Below are positions 43,511-53,497 of a stretch of DNA of 64,000 nt, one piece after another. Below the pieces are notes generated by a model, which did not search any database, was not told where the DNA came from, and worked only from the letters and a program-made list of their open reading frames with translations. The first letter of the stretch is position 1. Each line of letters begins with the position of its first letter. Position numbers and translations under genes: made by a program. This DNA comes from Rugamonas fusca. Its GTDB lineage: Bacteria > Pseudomonadota > Gammaproteobacteria > Burkholderiales > Burkholderiaceae_D. The DNA lies in assembly GCF_014042365.1 (NCBI RefSeq), contig NZ_JACEZS010000002.1, forward strand, positions 62,001 to 126,000. The letters run 5' to 3'.

Positions 43511-44230
43511 TCACAACGGCAACGACAATTGCGGCGCCGGCTCTGGCGCCGCCGGCGCAGCTTCGGCCGCCGCTCCGGCGCCGGGCGCCGCCTTGACCGC
43601 AGGCCGCGCCGAAGCGAGCGTGGCCTGCTCCCAGGCGAAGCAATCGGGCCCCAGCGCCAGCGCGCGGGCCAGCTCGGCCGCCTGCTCCGGTGACAGGTCC
43701 GAGTCCAGCCAGGTGGCCGCGTCGGCCGCCTCCAGCACCAGCGGACTGCGGTCGTGCACGTCCACCATGCCGCCCTGGGAATCGGTGGTCAGCAGCACAA
43801 AGCCGCCCTCGGCGGGATGGTCGCGCGCGGGCGCGAAGCTGGCCAGCGCCAGCATGAACAACGGCGCGCGGTCCTTGCGGTGTATATGCCAGGCCTGGCG
43901 CTTGCCCTTCTCGCCCGTCCACTCGTACCAGCCGTGGGCCGGCACCACGGCGCGCCCCGTCTGCAACAGGCGGCGCCAGTAATTGCCGTGAATTTTCTCC
44001 AGCCGCGCCTGGTAGGCGACGGGCAGCTTGCCCACGGCCCAGGATGGCCGGTAGCCCCAGTAGATATCCTCGGCGGCGGGCGCGCCGCCATGCATGTGAA
44101 AGATCAACCGCGCCGTGCCCGGCGTGGCGTTGTGGGTGGGCTCGGCCTGGCCCCGGTAGGCCGCGTCGGCCCAGCCGAAGGCGGCCACGTAACGCCGCGC
44201 GATATCGTTTTGATCGAATCGTCCGCACAT
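43511..44230 (-). CDS. SOS response-associated peptidase (SRAP/YedK family)
   Basis: This protein of 239 residues starts at the ATG at 44228-44230, so that Cys2 is exposed after Met removal: MCGRFDQND. It contains YRGQAEPTHNATPGTARLI, DIYWGYRPSWAV, VVPAHGWYEWTGEK (Glu) and MVDVHDRSPLVLE (His), the SRAP active site. These proteins form a covalent DNA-protein crosslink with abasic sites in single-stranded DNA. A Pro/Ala-rich tail extends the C-terminus. It is divergent from the flagellar-like gene. Confidence 0.92.
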   Translation of the reverse strand: MCGRFDQNDIARRYVAAFGWADAAYRGQAEPTHNATPGTARLIFHMHGGAPAAEDIYWGYRPSWAVGKLPVAYQARLEKIHGNYWRRLLQTGRAVVPAHGWYEWTGEKGKRQAWHIHRKDRAPLFMLALASFAPARDHPAEGGFVLLTTDSQGGMVDVHDRSPLVLEAADAATWLDSDLSPEQAAELARALALGPDCFAWEQATLASARPAVKAAPGAGAAAEAAPAAPEPAPQLSLPL

Positions 44231-44418
44231 GATGCGCACCAGCCAGCTAGTTGATGACGCAACTATTCTAGCGCCGAACAGGCACCGCCGTACTCAGCGG
44301 TTGGGCAGCGCGCGGGGTACGCACCCGCGCCAGTCCGATCTGCCCAATATTTCAGCAAAAGGTGTACGCGGGGCGGCGATGCGGTGTACACTATAGTTTC
44401 TTGCCGAAGGGAAATAAC

Positions 44419-44772
44419 ATGAGTATCGCCGCCCTCAGCGCCGGCCTGTCCGGTCTGAACGCCAGCCAGCGCGCGCTGGACACCACCGCGCACAATGTCG
44501 CCAACGCCAGCACCCAGGGCTTCCAGCCCCGCCAGGCGCAATTCCAGGAAGCCAGCCCGGCCGGCAGCGGCGTGACGCTGTCGCAACAGGCACGGGCCCA
44601 GGCGGCGGCCACGCCGGCGGCCACCTCGGGCGCCCTGAAAGGCGACAGCGGCACCGACCTGGCCAAGGAAGCCACCAACGCGCTGGTCTACAAGGCCCAG
44701 TTCGACCTGTCGGCCAAAGTCATCAAGACCACCGACCAGACGCTGGGTTCACTCATCAACATCAAGGCTTGA
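44419..44772 (+). CDS. Miniature flagellar basal-body rod-like protein
   Basis: This protein of 117 residues starts at the ATG at 44419 with GAAGGG upstream. It joins a rod/hook N-terminal motif (GLSGLNASQRALDTTAHNVANASTQGFQPR) to a rod C-terminal-like segment (DLAKEATNALVYKAQFDLSAKVIKTTDQTLGSLINIKA), with only a 25-residue Ala/Thr-rich linker between. The shape recalls FlgB/FlgC/FlgG-family subunits without the central beta domain. No other flagellar genes are near. I infer an axial-type structural or accessory protein, possibly a paralogue used with remote flagellar operons. Confidence 0.8.
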   Translation: MSIAALSAGLSGLNASQRALDTTAHNVANASTQGFQPRQAQFQEASPAGSGVTLSQQARAQAAATPAATSGALKGDSGTDLAKEATNALVYKAQFDLSAKVIKTTDQTLGSLINIKA

Positions 44773-45047
44773 ATTCCAGCCCGATGGGTCGCCCGCGCGC
44801 GGCAAACTTTCCGAAAAAACATTGACAGCGGCGGCCCCGCAGGGGCACACTGCGCCGGACTGGCGTGGCGCAGCGCCGTTCCCAGGCCCGGCATCGCACG
44901 GCGTTCCATGCCCGCCGGCCGGGCACTCCCACCTCCACCACGACCAGGGCCAGCACGCGCCCGGCACCCGCGCGCGCATGGCGGCCATGCCAGCGACACC
45001 GGCAACACGGCCAACCAGCCACGGGCCACGCCAACGAAAGGACGCCC

Positions 45048-46211
45048 TTGATACGCGACCAGGAAACGCTACAGCTGCTGCTCGACAGTGTGCGCCGCTT
45101 CGTGCGCGAGGTGCTGCTGCCCCATGAACGGGAAGTGGCCGACACCGACCAGATCCCGCCCGCCATCGTGGCGCAAATGCGCGCACTGGGCCTGTTCGGC
45201 TTGTCGTTGCCGGAGCAGTACGGCGGCCTGGCCCTGACCATGGAGGAGGAAGTGCAGGTAGCGTTCGAGCTGGCCCACGCCTCGCCCGCCTTCCGTTCGC
45301 TGATCGGCACCAACAACGGCATCGGCGCCATGGGCATCGTGCTCGACGGCAGCGACGCGCAGCGCGCGCGCTACCTGCCGCGCATGGCCAGCGGAGAATT
45401 GATCGGCGCGTTCGCCCTGACCGAGCCGGAAGCAGGCTCGGACGCCGCCGCCCTGCGCACCAGCGCCGTGCGTGGCCACGACGCCGACGGCGACCACTAC
45501 CTGCTTAACGGCACCAAGCGCTACATCACCAACGCGCCCGAAGCGGGCCTGTTCACGGTCATGGCCCGCACCGATGCGGCCACGCCCGGCGCCGCCGGCG
45601 TGTCGGCCTTCCTGGTCGAACGGGACACGCCCGGCCTCACGCTGGGCAAGATCGACCGCAAGATGGGCCAGCGCGGCGCCCACACCTGCGACGTCATTTT
45701 TGAAAACTGCCGGGTACCGGCCGCTAATCTGATCGGGCGCGAGGGAGCCGGCTTCAAGACGGCCATGAAGGTGCTCGACAAGGGCCGCCTGCATATCGCC
45801 GCCGTCTGCGTGGGCGCGGCCGAACGGATGCTGGACGACGCGCTGCGCTACGCCATCGAACGGCGCCAGTTCGGCCAGCCCATCGCCGAATTCCAGCTGG
45901 TGCAAGCCATGCTGGCCGACAGCCAGACAGAAATCTACGCCGCCCGCAGCATGGTTCTGGACGCGGCCCGGCGCCGCGACGATGGCCACAACATCGGCAC
46001 CGAGGCCGCCTGCTGCAAGCTGTTCGCCTCCGAGATGTGCGGCCGCGTGGCCGACCGCGCCGTGCAGATCCTGGGCGGCGCCGGCTACATGGCCGACTAC
46101 GCGGCCGAACGCTTCTACCGCGACGTGCGCCTGTTCCGCATCTTCGAAGGTACCTCGCAAGTGCAGCAGCTCGTCATCGCCCGCAACATGATCAAGGCCG
46201 CCCATGCGTGA
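45048..46211 (+). CDS. Acyl-CoA dehydrogenase
   Basis: This 387-residue FAD-dependent dehydrogenase starts at TTG 45048 behind AAAGGA; no better start lies in frame. It contains FGLSLPEQYGGL, GAFALTEPEAGSDAAALRTSA (flavin-binding signature), RKMGQRGAHTCDVIFENCRVPA, and LQILGGAGYMADYAAERFYRDVRLFRIFEGTSQVQ, where the family catalytic Glu is in FEGTS-like context. It introduces a double bond in an acyl-CoA thioester, passing electrons to ETF. It is the first gene of an operon and overlaps the acyl-CoA ligase start by 8 nt. Confidence 0.95.
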   Translation: MIRDQETLQLLLDSVRRFVREVLLPHEREVADTDQIPPAIVAQMRALGLFGLSLPEQYGGLALTMEEEVQVAFELAHASPAFRSLIGTNNGIGAMGIVLDGSDAQRARYLPRMASGELIGAFALTEPEAGSDAAALRTSAVRGHDADGDHYLLNGTKRYITNAPEAGLFTVMARTDAATPGAAGVSAFLVERDTPGLTLGKIDRKMGQRGAHTCDVIFENCRVPAANLIGREGAGFKTAMKVLDKGRLHIAAVCVGAAERMLDDALRYAIERRQFGQPIAEFQLVQAMLADSQTEIYAARSMVLDAARRRDDGHNIGTEAACCKLFASEMCGRVADRAVQILGGAGYMADYAAERFYRDVRLFRIFEGTSQVQQLVIARNMIKAAHA

Positions 46212-47772
46212 TACCGACACCGCCTCCCTGCTGGAAGCCCTGCCCGCCCGCCTGTGCGACATCGTGCGCGCCGGCGCCGCGCGCGCCCCGCACGACCACG
46301 CGCTGCACGACGGCCAGCGCCACTGGAGCTACGCCGCACTGGCGCAGGCCGTGGACGACACGGCCGCCCTGCTGCGCAAGCTGAAGGTGCGCGGCGGCGA
46401 CCGCGTGATGGTGGTGGCGGAAAACTGCGTGGCGCAAGCGGTACTGACCTTCGCCTGCGCCGCCGTCGACGCCTGGGTGGTGCACGTGAACGGCCGCCTG
46501 TCGGCGCGCGAAGTGGACCTGATCCGCGACCACAGCGGCGCGCGCCGCGTGTTCTACACGGCGTCCTGCTCGCCGGAAGCGGCGGCCCACGGCCAGCGCC
46601 ATGGCGCCCGTGTGGCCGACACGGCGTTCGGCCAGTGGATGATAGGTGAACTCAATACGGCCTGCGTGCCGGAGCCGGTGCACGCCGACGGTGCCACGCA
46701 AACGGCCGCCCTGCTCTACACCACCGGCACCACGGGCCAGCCCAAGGGCGTGATGCTGAGCCACCGCAGCCTGCTGTACATCGCCGCCGTCTCCAGCCGC
46801 CTGCGCGGCTTGCAGCCAAGTGACCGGGCCTGGGGCGTGCTGCCCATCTCGCACGTGTACGGCCTGGCCTCCGTGATGCTGGGCACCCTGTACGCGGGCG
46901 CCTGCCTGTACCTGTGCCCGCGCTTCCAACCCGCGCTGCTGCTGCAGGCGCTGGAGCACCACCGCCTCACCATCCTGCAGGGCGTGCCCGGCATGTACGC
47001 GCGCCTGCTCGAAACACTGGCCACGCCGGGCCAGCGCCTGGAAACCCAGCTGCGCTTCATCTACGCCGGCGGCTCGCCGCTCACACCGACCCTGAAGGCG
47101 GACGTGGAGCAGTTGTTCGGCCTGCCCCTGCACAACGGCTACGGCCTGACGGAATCGGCCCCCACCATCAGCCAGACCCGCCTGGACCAGCCGCGCGCCG
47201 ACACCTCGGTGGGCATGGTGATTCCCGGCGTGGAAGCGCGTGTCGTCGATGCCGATGGCGTGGACGTGGCGCCCGGCACGCCGGGCGAACTGTGGGTGCG
47301 TGGCCCCAACGTGATGCTGGGCTACTACCGCGAGCCGGGCCTGAGCGCGGCCGCCATGCATCCTGGCGGCTGGCTCAACACGGGCGACATCGCCCGCCGC
47401 GACGCCGACGGCGCGCTGTTCATCGCCGGGCGCACCAAGGAATTGATCATCCGGTCCGGCTTCAACGTCTATCCGCTGGAAGTGGAAACGGTGCTCAACG
47501 CCCATCCGGGCGTGACCCAGTCGGCCGTGGTGGGACGCAGCGCGGCCGAGGGCAACGAGGAAGTGGTAGCCTATGTGGAGCTGGACCCGCGCCGCGACGT
47601 AACCCTGGACGAATTGCACCGCCACCTGGCCGGCGCGCTGGCGCCCTACAAACGCCCGGCCGAGATCATCGCCATGGCGGCGCTGCCGGCGGCGGCCAGC
47701 GGCAAGATCCTGAAAAACCAGCTGCGCCAGATGGCTCAAGGCGCAGTTCATAACAAGCATGGGAGAGAGTGA
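46204..47772 (+). CDS. AMP-dependent acyl-CoA ligase
   Basis: This protein of 522 residues belongs to the ANL superfamily. AALLYTTGTTGQPKGVMLSHRSL is the P-loop, YGLTESAP the adenine-binding stretch, GWLNTGDIARRDADG contains the hinge Asp, IAGRTKELIIRSGFNVYPLEVE follows and ASGKILKNQLR has the catalytic Lys. It activates a carboxylic acid to the CoA thioester. Its ATG lies within the dehydrogenase 3' end (ATGCGTGA), so the two are coupled. The acid specificity is not readable. Confidence 0.95.
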   Translation: MRDTDTASLLEALPARLCDIVRAGAARAPHDHALHDGQRHWSYAALAQAVDDTAALLRKLKVRGGDRVMVVAENCVAQAVLTFACAAVDAWVVHVNGRLSAREVDLIRDHSGARRVFYTASCSPEAAAHGQRHGARVADTAFGQWMIGELNTACVPEPVHADGATQTAALLYTTGTTGQPKGVMLSHRSLLYIAAVSSRLRGLQPSDRAWGVLPISHVYGLASVMLGTLYAGACLYLCPRFQPALLLQALEHHRLTILQGVPGMYARLLETLATPGQRLETQLRFIYAGGSPLTPTLKADVEQLFGLPLHNGYGLTESAPTISQTRLDQPRADTSVGMVIPGVEARVVDADGVDVAPGTPGELWVRGPNVMLGYYREPGLSAAAMHPGGWLNTGDIARRDADGALFIAGRTKELIIRSGFNVYPLEVETVLNAHPGVTQSAVVGRSAAEGNEEVVAYVELDPRRDVTLDELHRHLAGALAPYKRPAEIIAMAALPAAASGKILKNQLRQMAQGAVHNKHGRE

Positions 47773-47776
47773 ACAT

Positions 47777-48946
47777 ATGCAAACGACATTCAAGCGCGCC
47801 ACCTTGGCGGCATTGGTCATCGCAGCTTGCGCCAGCGGCGCGGCGCGGGCCGAGGAATTCCTGGTCGGCGTGGAACTGCCGCTGACGGGCAGCCTGGCCC
47901 GCGTGGGTAATGGCATGCAGGAAGGTGTGGCCGTGGCGGCCGAAGTGTTCAACAAGACCAACGGCAAGCACAAGATCAAGCTGGCCACGGTGGACGATGA
48001 ATCGGCGCCGGCCAAGGCCATCGCGGCGGTGGAAAAGCTGGCCAGCCAGGGCGCCGTGGCCATCACGGGCGGCTACGGTTCGAACAATATCTCACCTGCG
48101 TCGGACGCGGCCAACAAGCTCAATCTGGTCTACATGACGTCCGGCGGCGTGGACGACAGCCTGGTCAACAGCGGCCGCAAGAACTTCTTCCGCATTAATA
48201 ACACGGCCGGCTACGAGCGCGCCGTGCTGGGCCTGTTGAGCGACCTGGGGGCCAAATCCGTCTCCATCATCTACTCGACCAAGGAAGCCACCTCTGATCT
48301 GAGCGCCGCCGTCACCAAGGCGCTGGGTGCGCGCGGCGTGAAGGTCAACGGCCACTCGTTCGATCCGGCCATCACCGACTTCAAGCCCATCGTCAACAAG
48401 ATCAAGCTGCAGGACAAGTCCGACGTGATCCTGATGGTCGGCTACGAGAACGACTACGTGGGCATCCTGCGCGCGGCGCGCGTGCTCAAGCCCGGCGTCA
48501 AGGCCATGGTGGGCGTGTGGTCGCTGGCCACGCCCAAGATGGCGGCTGAATTCCCGGACCTGATGCCCAATGTGTACGGCACGGCCCTGCTGCCCTTCCC
48601 CGCCACGTTCGAGACGGCCGACGGCAAGGCTTTTGCCGACGGCTACCGCCAGCTCTACAAGAAGGAGCCCGACTACCTGGGCCAGTTCGGCTACGTGCAG
48701 GCCACGCTGCTGTTCGAAGCCATCGCGCGCGCAGCCGACAAAGGGACGATCAAGAAAGGCGGCATCGCGGAGGAACTGCGCAAGACCGACCGCGACACCC
48801 TGATCGGCCGCGTGCAGTTCAACGCCAATGGCGACAACCCCAACTTCGTACACCGCATGGGCCAGCACCAGGACAAGAAGATCGTCATCGTGTGGCCGAA
48901 GGAACATGCCACGGGCAAGCCGGTCTATCCCGGCCTGCCATGGTAA
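47777..48946 (+). CDS. Branched-chain amino-acid-type ABC transporter, substrate-binding protein
   Basis: This protein of 389 residues starts at the ATG at 47777 with a signal peptide MQTTFKRATLAALVIAACASGAARA. The periplasmic type I binding fold shows in VGVELPLTGSLARVGNGMQEGVAVAAEVFNKTN, AITGGYGSNNISPASDAANKLN and LIMV-like VILMVGYENDYVGILRAARVLKPGVK. It is the LivK-type receptor of the operon. Ligand binding residues differ enough that a carboxylate other than leucine is plausible, given the flanking CoA enzymes. Confidence 0.93.
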   Translation: MQTTFKRATLAALVIAACASGAARAEEFLVGVELPLTGSLARVGNGMQEGVAVAAEVFNKTNGKHKIKLATVDDESAPAKAIAAVEKLASQGAVAITGGYGSNNISPASDAANKLNLVYMTSGGVDDSLVNSGRKNFFRINNTAGYERAVLGLLSDLGAKSVSIIYSTKEATSDLSAAVTKALGARGVKVNGHSFDPAITDFKPIVNKIKLQDKSDVILMVGYENDYVGILRAARVLKPGVKAMVGVWSLATPKMAAEFPDLMPNVYGTALLPFPATFETADGKAFADGYRQLYKKEPDYLGQFGYVQATLLFEAIARAADKGTIKKGGIAEELRKTDRDTLIGRVQFNANGDNPNFVHRMGQHQDKKIVIVWPKEHATGKPVYPGLPW

Positions 48947-48953
48947 GGCGGGC

Positions 48954-49826
48954 ATGACGGAACTGCTGCTCCAGGCCCTGTATTCGGGCCTGCTGCAAGG
49001 CTGCTCGTACGCGCTGATCGCGCTCGGCCTGGCGCTGGTGTTCGGCAGCACCAGGGTGATCAACCTCGCGCACGGCGAACTGGTACTGCTGGCGGCCTAC
49101 GTGGCCTACACGCTGGAATCGGGCTTCGGGCTGGGCCCCGTGGCCGCCATTCCGGCCGCGCTGGCCGTCACCTGCGTGGCATCGGCCGGCGTGTACGGCG
49201 TCGTGCGGCGCATCCGCCAGGACCGCGAGATCAATTCGCTGATCCTCACCTTCGGCATTGGCATCATCCTCACCAACGCGATGCTGCTGGTGTGGAAGGC
49301 CGACGTGCGCTCCACCAGTTCCACCTGGCTGCAGGACGCCGTGGTGCTGGGACCACTCTACAGCATGCGCAGCGAACTGCTGTTCGCCGTGCTGGCCGTG
49401 CTGCTGCTGGCGGCCCTGTGGTGGTGGCTGGCGCGCAGCTGGCATGGCCGCGCGCTGCGTGCCGTGGCCAGCAACCGCGACGCGGCCGCGCTGATGGGCA
49501 TCCGGCCGGGCCGCGTGGAACTGCTGTCCTTTCTCGTCTCGGGCGCGCTGGCCGCGTTCGCCGGCGTGGCCTTGTACTGCTACGGCGTGATCCAGCCAGC
49601 CTACGGCGGCGCGCTGACCATCAAGGCCTTCGTCATCACCGTGCTGGCCGGCGTGGGCTCCATTCCCGGCGTGCTGCTGGGCGCCCTGCTGCTGGGCGTA
49701 TGCGAGGCGCTCACCGTCACCCTGGCCAGCTCCGCGCTGCAGGAACTGGCCGGCATGGTGCTGTTCCTGCTGGTGCTGTTCGTGCTGCCTAACGGCTTGC
49801 TGGGCACGGCCCGGAGGCGCGGATGA
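48954..49826 (+). CDS. Branched-chain amino-acid-type ABC transporter permease (LivH type)
   Basis: This integral membrane protein of 290 residues starts at the ATG at 48954, 7 nt after the binding-protein stop. LLQGCSYALIALGLALVFGSTRVINLAHGELVLLAAY is the family opening with the INLAHG motif. IRPGRVELLSFLVSGALAAFAGVAL follows, and the coupling region precedes TIKAFVITVLAGVGSIPG. It forms the channel with the LivM-type partner. It overlaps the next gene by ATGA. Confidence 0.94.
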   Translation: MTELLLQALYSGLLQGCSYALIALGLALVFGSTRVINLAHGELVLLAAYVAYTLESGFGLGPVAAIPAALAVTCVASAGVYGVVRRIRQDREINSLILTFGIGIILTNAMLLVWKADVRSTSSTWLQDAVVLGPLYSMRSELLFAVLAVLLLAALWWWLARSWHGRALRAVASNRDAAALMGIRPGRVELLSFLVSGALAAFAGVALYCYGVIQPAYGGALTIKAFVITVLAGVGSIPGVLLGALLLGVCEALTVTLASSALQELAGMVLFLLVLFVLPNGLLGTARRRG

Positions 49827-50831
49827 CGGGCACACATCGCGCCCATCGAGCCGGTGGCGCGCCCCATGCGCGTGCGCGCGCGGTTGGCCGGGCGGCGCCG
49901 CAGGCGCTGGCATGGACCGGCGGCCTGGCGGCGGCCTACCTCGCGGTGCCGCTGCTGCTGGGCGCCAATCTCTACGTCATGAGCCTGGTGGTGGCGGCGC
50001 TGGTGATCGCCTGCGTGGCCCTGTCGTGGGCCTTGCTGGGCAACCTGGGCGGCATGGTCAGCTTCGGCCACAGCGCCTTCTTCGGCGTGGGCGCCTATGT
50101 GTCGGCGCTGCTGACGACAAAAGCGGGCCTGCCCGTGCCGCTGGGGATGGCATTGGGCGGCGCCGGCGCCGTGCTGGCCGCCTTCATCATGCTGCCAGTG
50201 CTGCGCTTGCGCGGCCCCTACTTCGCGCTGGCCATCCTCGCCTGCGCACATATCCTGCGCATCGTGGCCACGGAATGGAGCGGCGTGACGGGCGGCGCGG
50301 CCGGCATCGCCAACATCCCCGTGCTGCCTGCCGTGTTCGGACAGGCGCCCGGCGCGAAGGCGGGCGCCTACCTGGTCATGCTCACCATCGTGCTGCTGTT
50401 CGCGTGGGTCTACCACCGCATCCGCGCCAGCCACTACGGCCTGGCCCTGCGCGCCATGCACGACAGCGAGGACGCCACCCGCGTGGTGGGCGTCAACAGC
50501 ACGCTGCTCAAGGGCGCCATGCTGCTGCTGTCGGCCTTCATGGCCGGCGTGGCGGGCGCCTTCAATGCCCACTACATCAACTTCCTGGAACCGGATTATG
50601 CGTTCAACAGCGTGTGGATCACGGTGCCCATCGTGGCGGCCATCTTCGGCGGCTACCGCACCATCGCGGGACCCGTGATCGGGGCGCTGGTGGTGTACCT
50701 GCTCGACCAGCTGGTGTTCAAGTCGCTGATGCCAACCGGGCACCAACTGGTGCTGGGCGCGCTGCTGGTCGCCATGATGGTGGCCAGTCCATCGGGCTTG
50801 CTGCCGCTGCTGCGCCGACGGGGAGAACGAC

Positions 50832-50839
<8 letters not shown>
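49823..50839 (+). CDS. Branched-chain amino-acid-type ABC transporter permease (LivM type)
   Basis: This 338-residue membrane protein starts at the ATG at 49823, overlapping the LivH stop. GNLGGMVSFGHSAFFGVGAYVSALL is the family signature, followed by LRLRGPYFALAILACAHILRI and YAFNSVWITVPIVAAIFGGYRTIAGPVIGALVV. The extended basic N-terminus (HRAHRAGGAPHARARAVGRAAP) is longer than usual. It partners LivH in the inner membrane. The ATG of the LivG-type gene lies inside its 3' end. Confidence 0.94.
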
Positions 50840-51561
<722 letters not shown>

Positions 51562-51569
<8 letters not shown>

Positions 51570-52263
51570 ACTGAGCGGTGTACGGGCCGGCTACGGCGCC
51601 ATCAACGTGCTGTGGGACGTGTCGCTGACGGCTGCCGCCGGCCAGCTGACGGCCATCATCGGACCCAATGGCGCCGGCAAGACCACGCTGCTGCGCGCCA
51701 TCATGGGGCTGCTGCCGCTGGGTGCGGGCCAGGTGGCGCTGGATGGCCAGCCGCTGCGTGGCGCGCCGGCCTGGCGCATGGCGGAACTGGGGGTGGCCAT
51801 GGTGCCCGAGGGCCGCATGGTGTTTCGCGACATGAGCGTGGAAGAAAACCTCATCATGGGCGCCTTCCTGCCGGCCCACCGGCCGCACGTGAAGGCGCGG
51901 CTGGAACAGGCATACGCCACCTTCACGCGCCTGCGCGAGCGGCGCAGGCAGGCGGCCGGCGCGCTCTCGGGCGGCGAGGCGCAGATGCTCGCGCTGGCGC
52001 GCGGCCTGATGTCCGAGCCGCGCCTGTTGATCGTCGATGAACCGTCGCTGGGCCTGGCGCCGCTGGTGGTGAATGAATTGTTCAATATCCTGGCCGGCCT
52101 GAAGGCGGCCGGCCGCACCATCATTCTCGTCGAGCAGAATACGGAACGGGCACTGGCCATCGCCGACCATGTGTACCTGATGCAAAGCGGGAAAGTGGCC
52201 CTGTCCCGCCCCGCCCGCGAAGTGGACCTGGAACAGCTGCACGACTTGTACTTCGGCCGTTAA
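51562..52263 (+). CDS. ABC transporter ATP-binding protein (LivF type)
   Basis: This 233-residue ATPase starts at the ATG at 51562, overlapping LivG by 8 nt. It contains Walker A IGPNGAGKTTLLRAIMG, LGVAMVPEGRMVFRDMSVEENLIMGAF (LivF signature), LSGGEAQMLALARGLMSEPRLLIVDEPSLGLAPLVV (ABC signature and Walker B) and ILVEQNTERAL. It is the last gene of the dehydrogenase-ligase-transporter operon. No terminator hairpin with a U-tract is evident in the 108 nt before the amidotransferase gene. Confidence 0.95.
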
Positions 52264-52371
52264 TTTCACCCGCTGATTTGCCCCTGATTTGGCCCGCAGG
52301 CACAGCCCAGCCGCGCGCCGCCCCGGCCCAGGCTGTGGCACACTGGCCTCTTTGCAAGCAAGAGCTCCGGC

Positions 52372-53316
52372 ATGGACCAAGGTGACGACAACCCGCAGCC
52401 GCCGCGCCGCCGCAAGGAAGACGCGGAGGAAGCCATGCCGCGCTATCTCGATCCCGGCGACACGGTGTTCAGTTTGTGGGGCCGCGTGCTGCGGGCGCGC
52501 TACCGCCACCTGGCCGCCGCCGTCACCCGCCACATCATCCAGCGCCCGCTGCACATCGGGATCTCGGCCCGCATCTTCCACCCGGAGCCGGGCGCGCGCG
52601 GGCTGCGCAGCAAGAAGCTGCAATACCTGGAGGAGTCGATCGCGCAATGGGTGATGTCGCGCGACGTGCTGGTGTTCATGGTCCCCACCGTCAACACGGA
52701 CGGCCTGCTCCACCCCAGCAATATCCGCCTGCGCGACTACGCGCGCCACCTGGACGGGCTGGTGCTGCAAGGGGGCGCCGACGTCTCGCCGCAAAGCTAT
52801 TCGGAAGCGCCCACCCGGCCTGAATGGAGCGGCGACCGCGCGCGCGACATGTACGAGCTGGAGCTGCTGCATGAATTCGTGGAAGCGGGCAAGCCGGTGC
52901 TGGGCGTGTGCCGTGGCTGCCAGCTGATCAACGTGGCCTTTGGCGGCACGCTGTACCAGGATATCGCGTCCGACGTGCCCACGGCCCAGCCCCACGTGCA
53001 TGAGGATTACGACCGCCACCGCCACGCCGTCACCTTCCCGCGCGGCTCGTCACTGGCCCGGCTGTTCGCGGGCCAGGCGCCCGGCCTGGTGAACTCCATC
53101 CACCACCAGGCCGTCAAGACGCTGGGGCGCGACATGATGATCGAGGCCCTGTCCGAGCCGGACCAGATGGTGGAAGCGATCCGCTACCGCAAGGCGCCGT
53201 TCGTGATGGGCTTGCAGTGGCATCCGGAATTCCACCGCGCCGGCGGGGTCGAACTGCTCGACTGCACGCCCATCCTCGACAACTTCCTGCGGGTGGCGCG
53301 CGAGACGCGGTTCTGA
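52372..53316 (+). CDS. Class I glutamine amidotransferase / gamma-glutamyl hydrolase (peptidase C26)
   Basis: This protein of 314 residues has a charged N-terminal extension (QGDDNPQPPRRRKEDAEE). HIGISARIFHP opens the domain, LDGLVLQGGADVSPQSYSE is the PuuD-like entry, GKPVLGVCRGCQLINVAFGGTLYQDI holds the Cys nucleophile, and FVMGLQWHPEFH holds the His-Glu of the triad. PuuD-type enzymes hydrolyse gamma-glutamyl amides such as gamma-Glu-GABA. It is convergent with the YbdK gene across an inverted repeat; the functional link is inferred. Confidence 0.9.
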   Translation: MDQGDDNPQPPRRRKEDAEEAMPRYLDPGDTVFSLWGRVLRARYRHLAAAVTRHIIQRPLHIGISARIFHPEPGARGLRSKKLQYLEESIAQWVMSRDVLVFMVPTVNTDGLLHPSNIRLRDYARHLDGLVLQGGADVSPQSYSEAPTRPEWSGDRARDMYELELLHEFVEAGKPVLGVCRGCQLINVAFGGTLYQDIASDVPTAQPHVHEDYDRHRHAVTFPRGSSLARLFAGQAPGLVNSIHHQAVKTLGRDMMIEALSEPDQMVEAIRYRKAPFVMGLQWHPEFHRAGGVELLDCTPILDNFLRVARETRF

Positions 53317-53404
53317 GGCGCCCCAGGCCCGCTAATAGTTGATGACTCAAGCATCCACGCATCCCCACCCCGCCCTTCCGCAGCGCGCCGGTTTCAGGCA
53401 AAGC

Positions 53405-53464
53405 AGCGGGGTCAGGTCCGGCAATCTGCCAAATTGATGGCGTGATGCCGGACCTGACCCCGCT
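53405..53464. repeat. REP-like perfect 19-bp inverted repeat between convergent genes
   Basis: AGCGGGGTCAGGTCCGGCA at 53405-53423 is perfectly complementary to 53446-53464, separated by a 22-nt loop. The stem is very stable and lies between two convergent genes, so it may act as a bidirectional attenuator. The half-site GGGGTCAGG also occurs at about 42633-42641 after the phasin gene end. Confidence 0.85.
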
Positions 53465-53497
53465 TCCCGGACCTCCCCCCGCTTCCGCACTTCCGTT

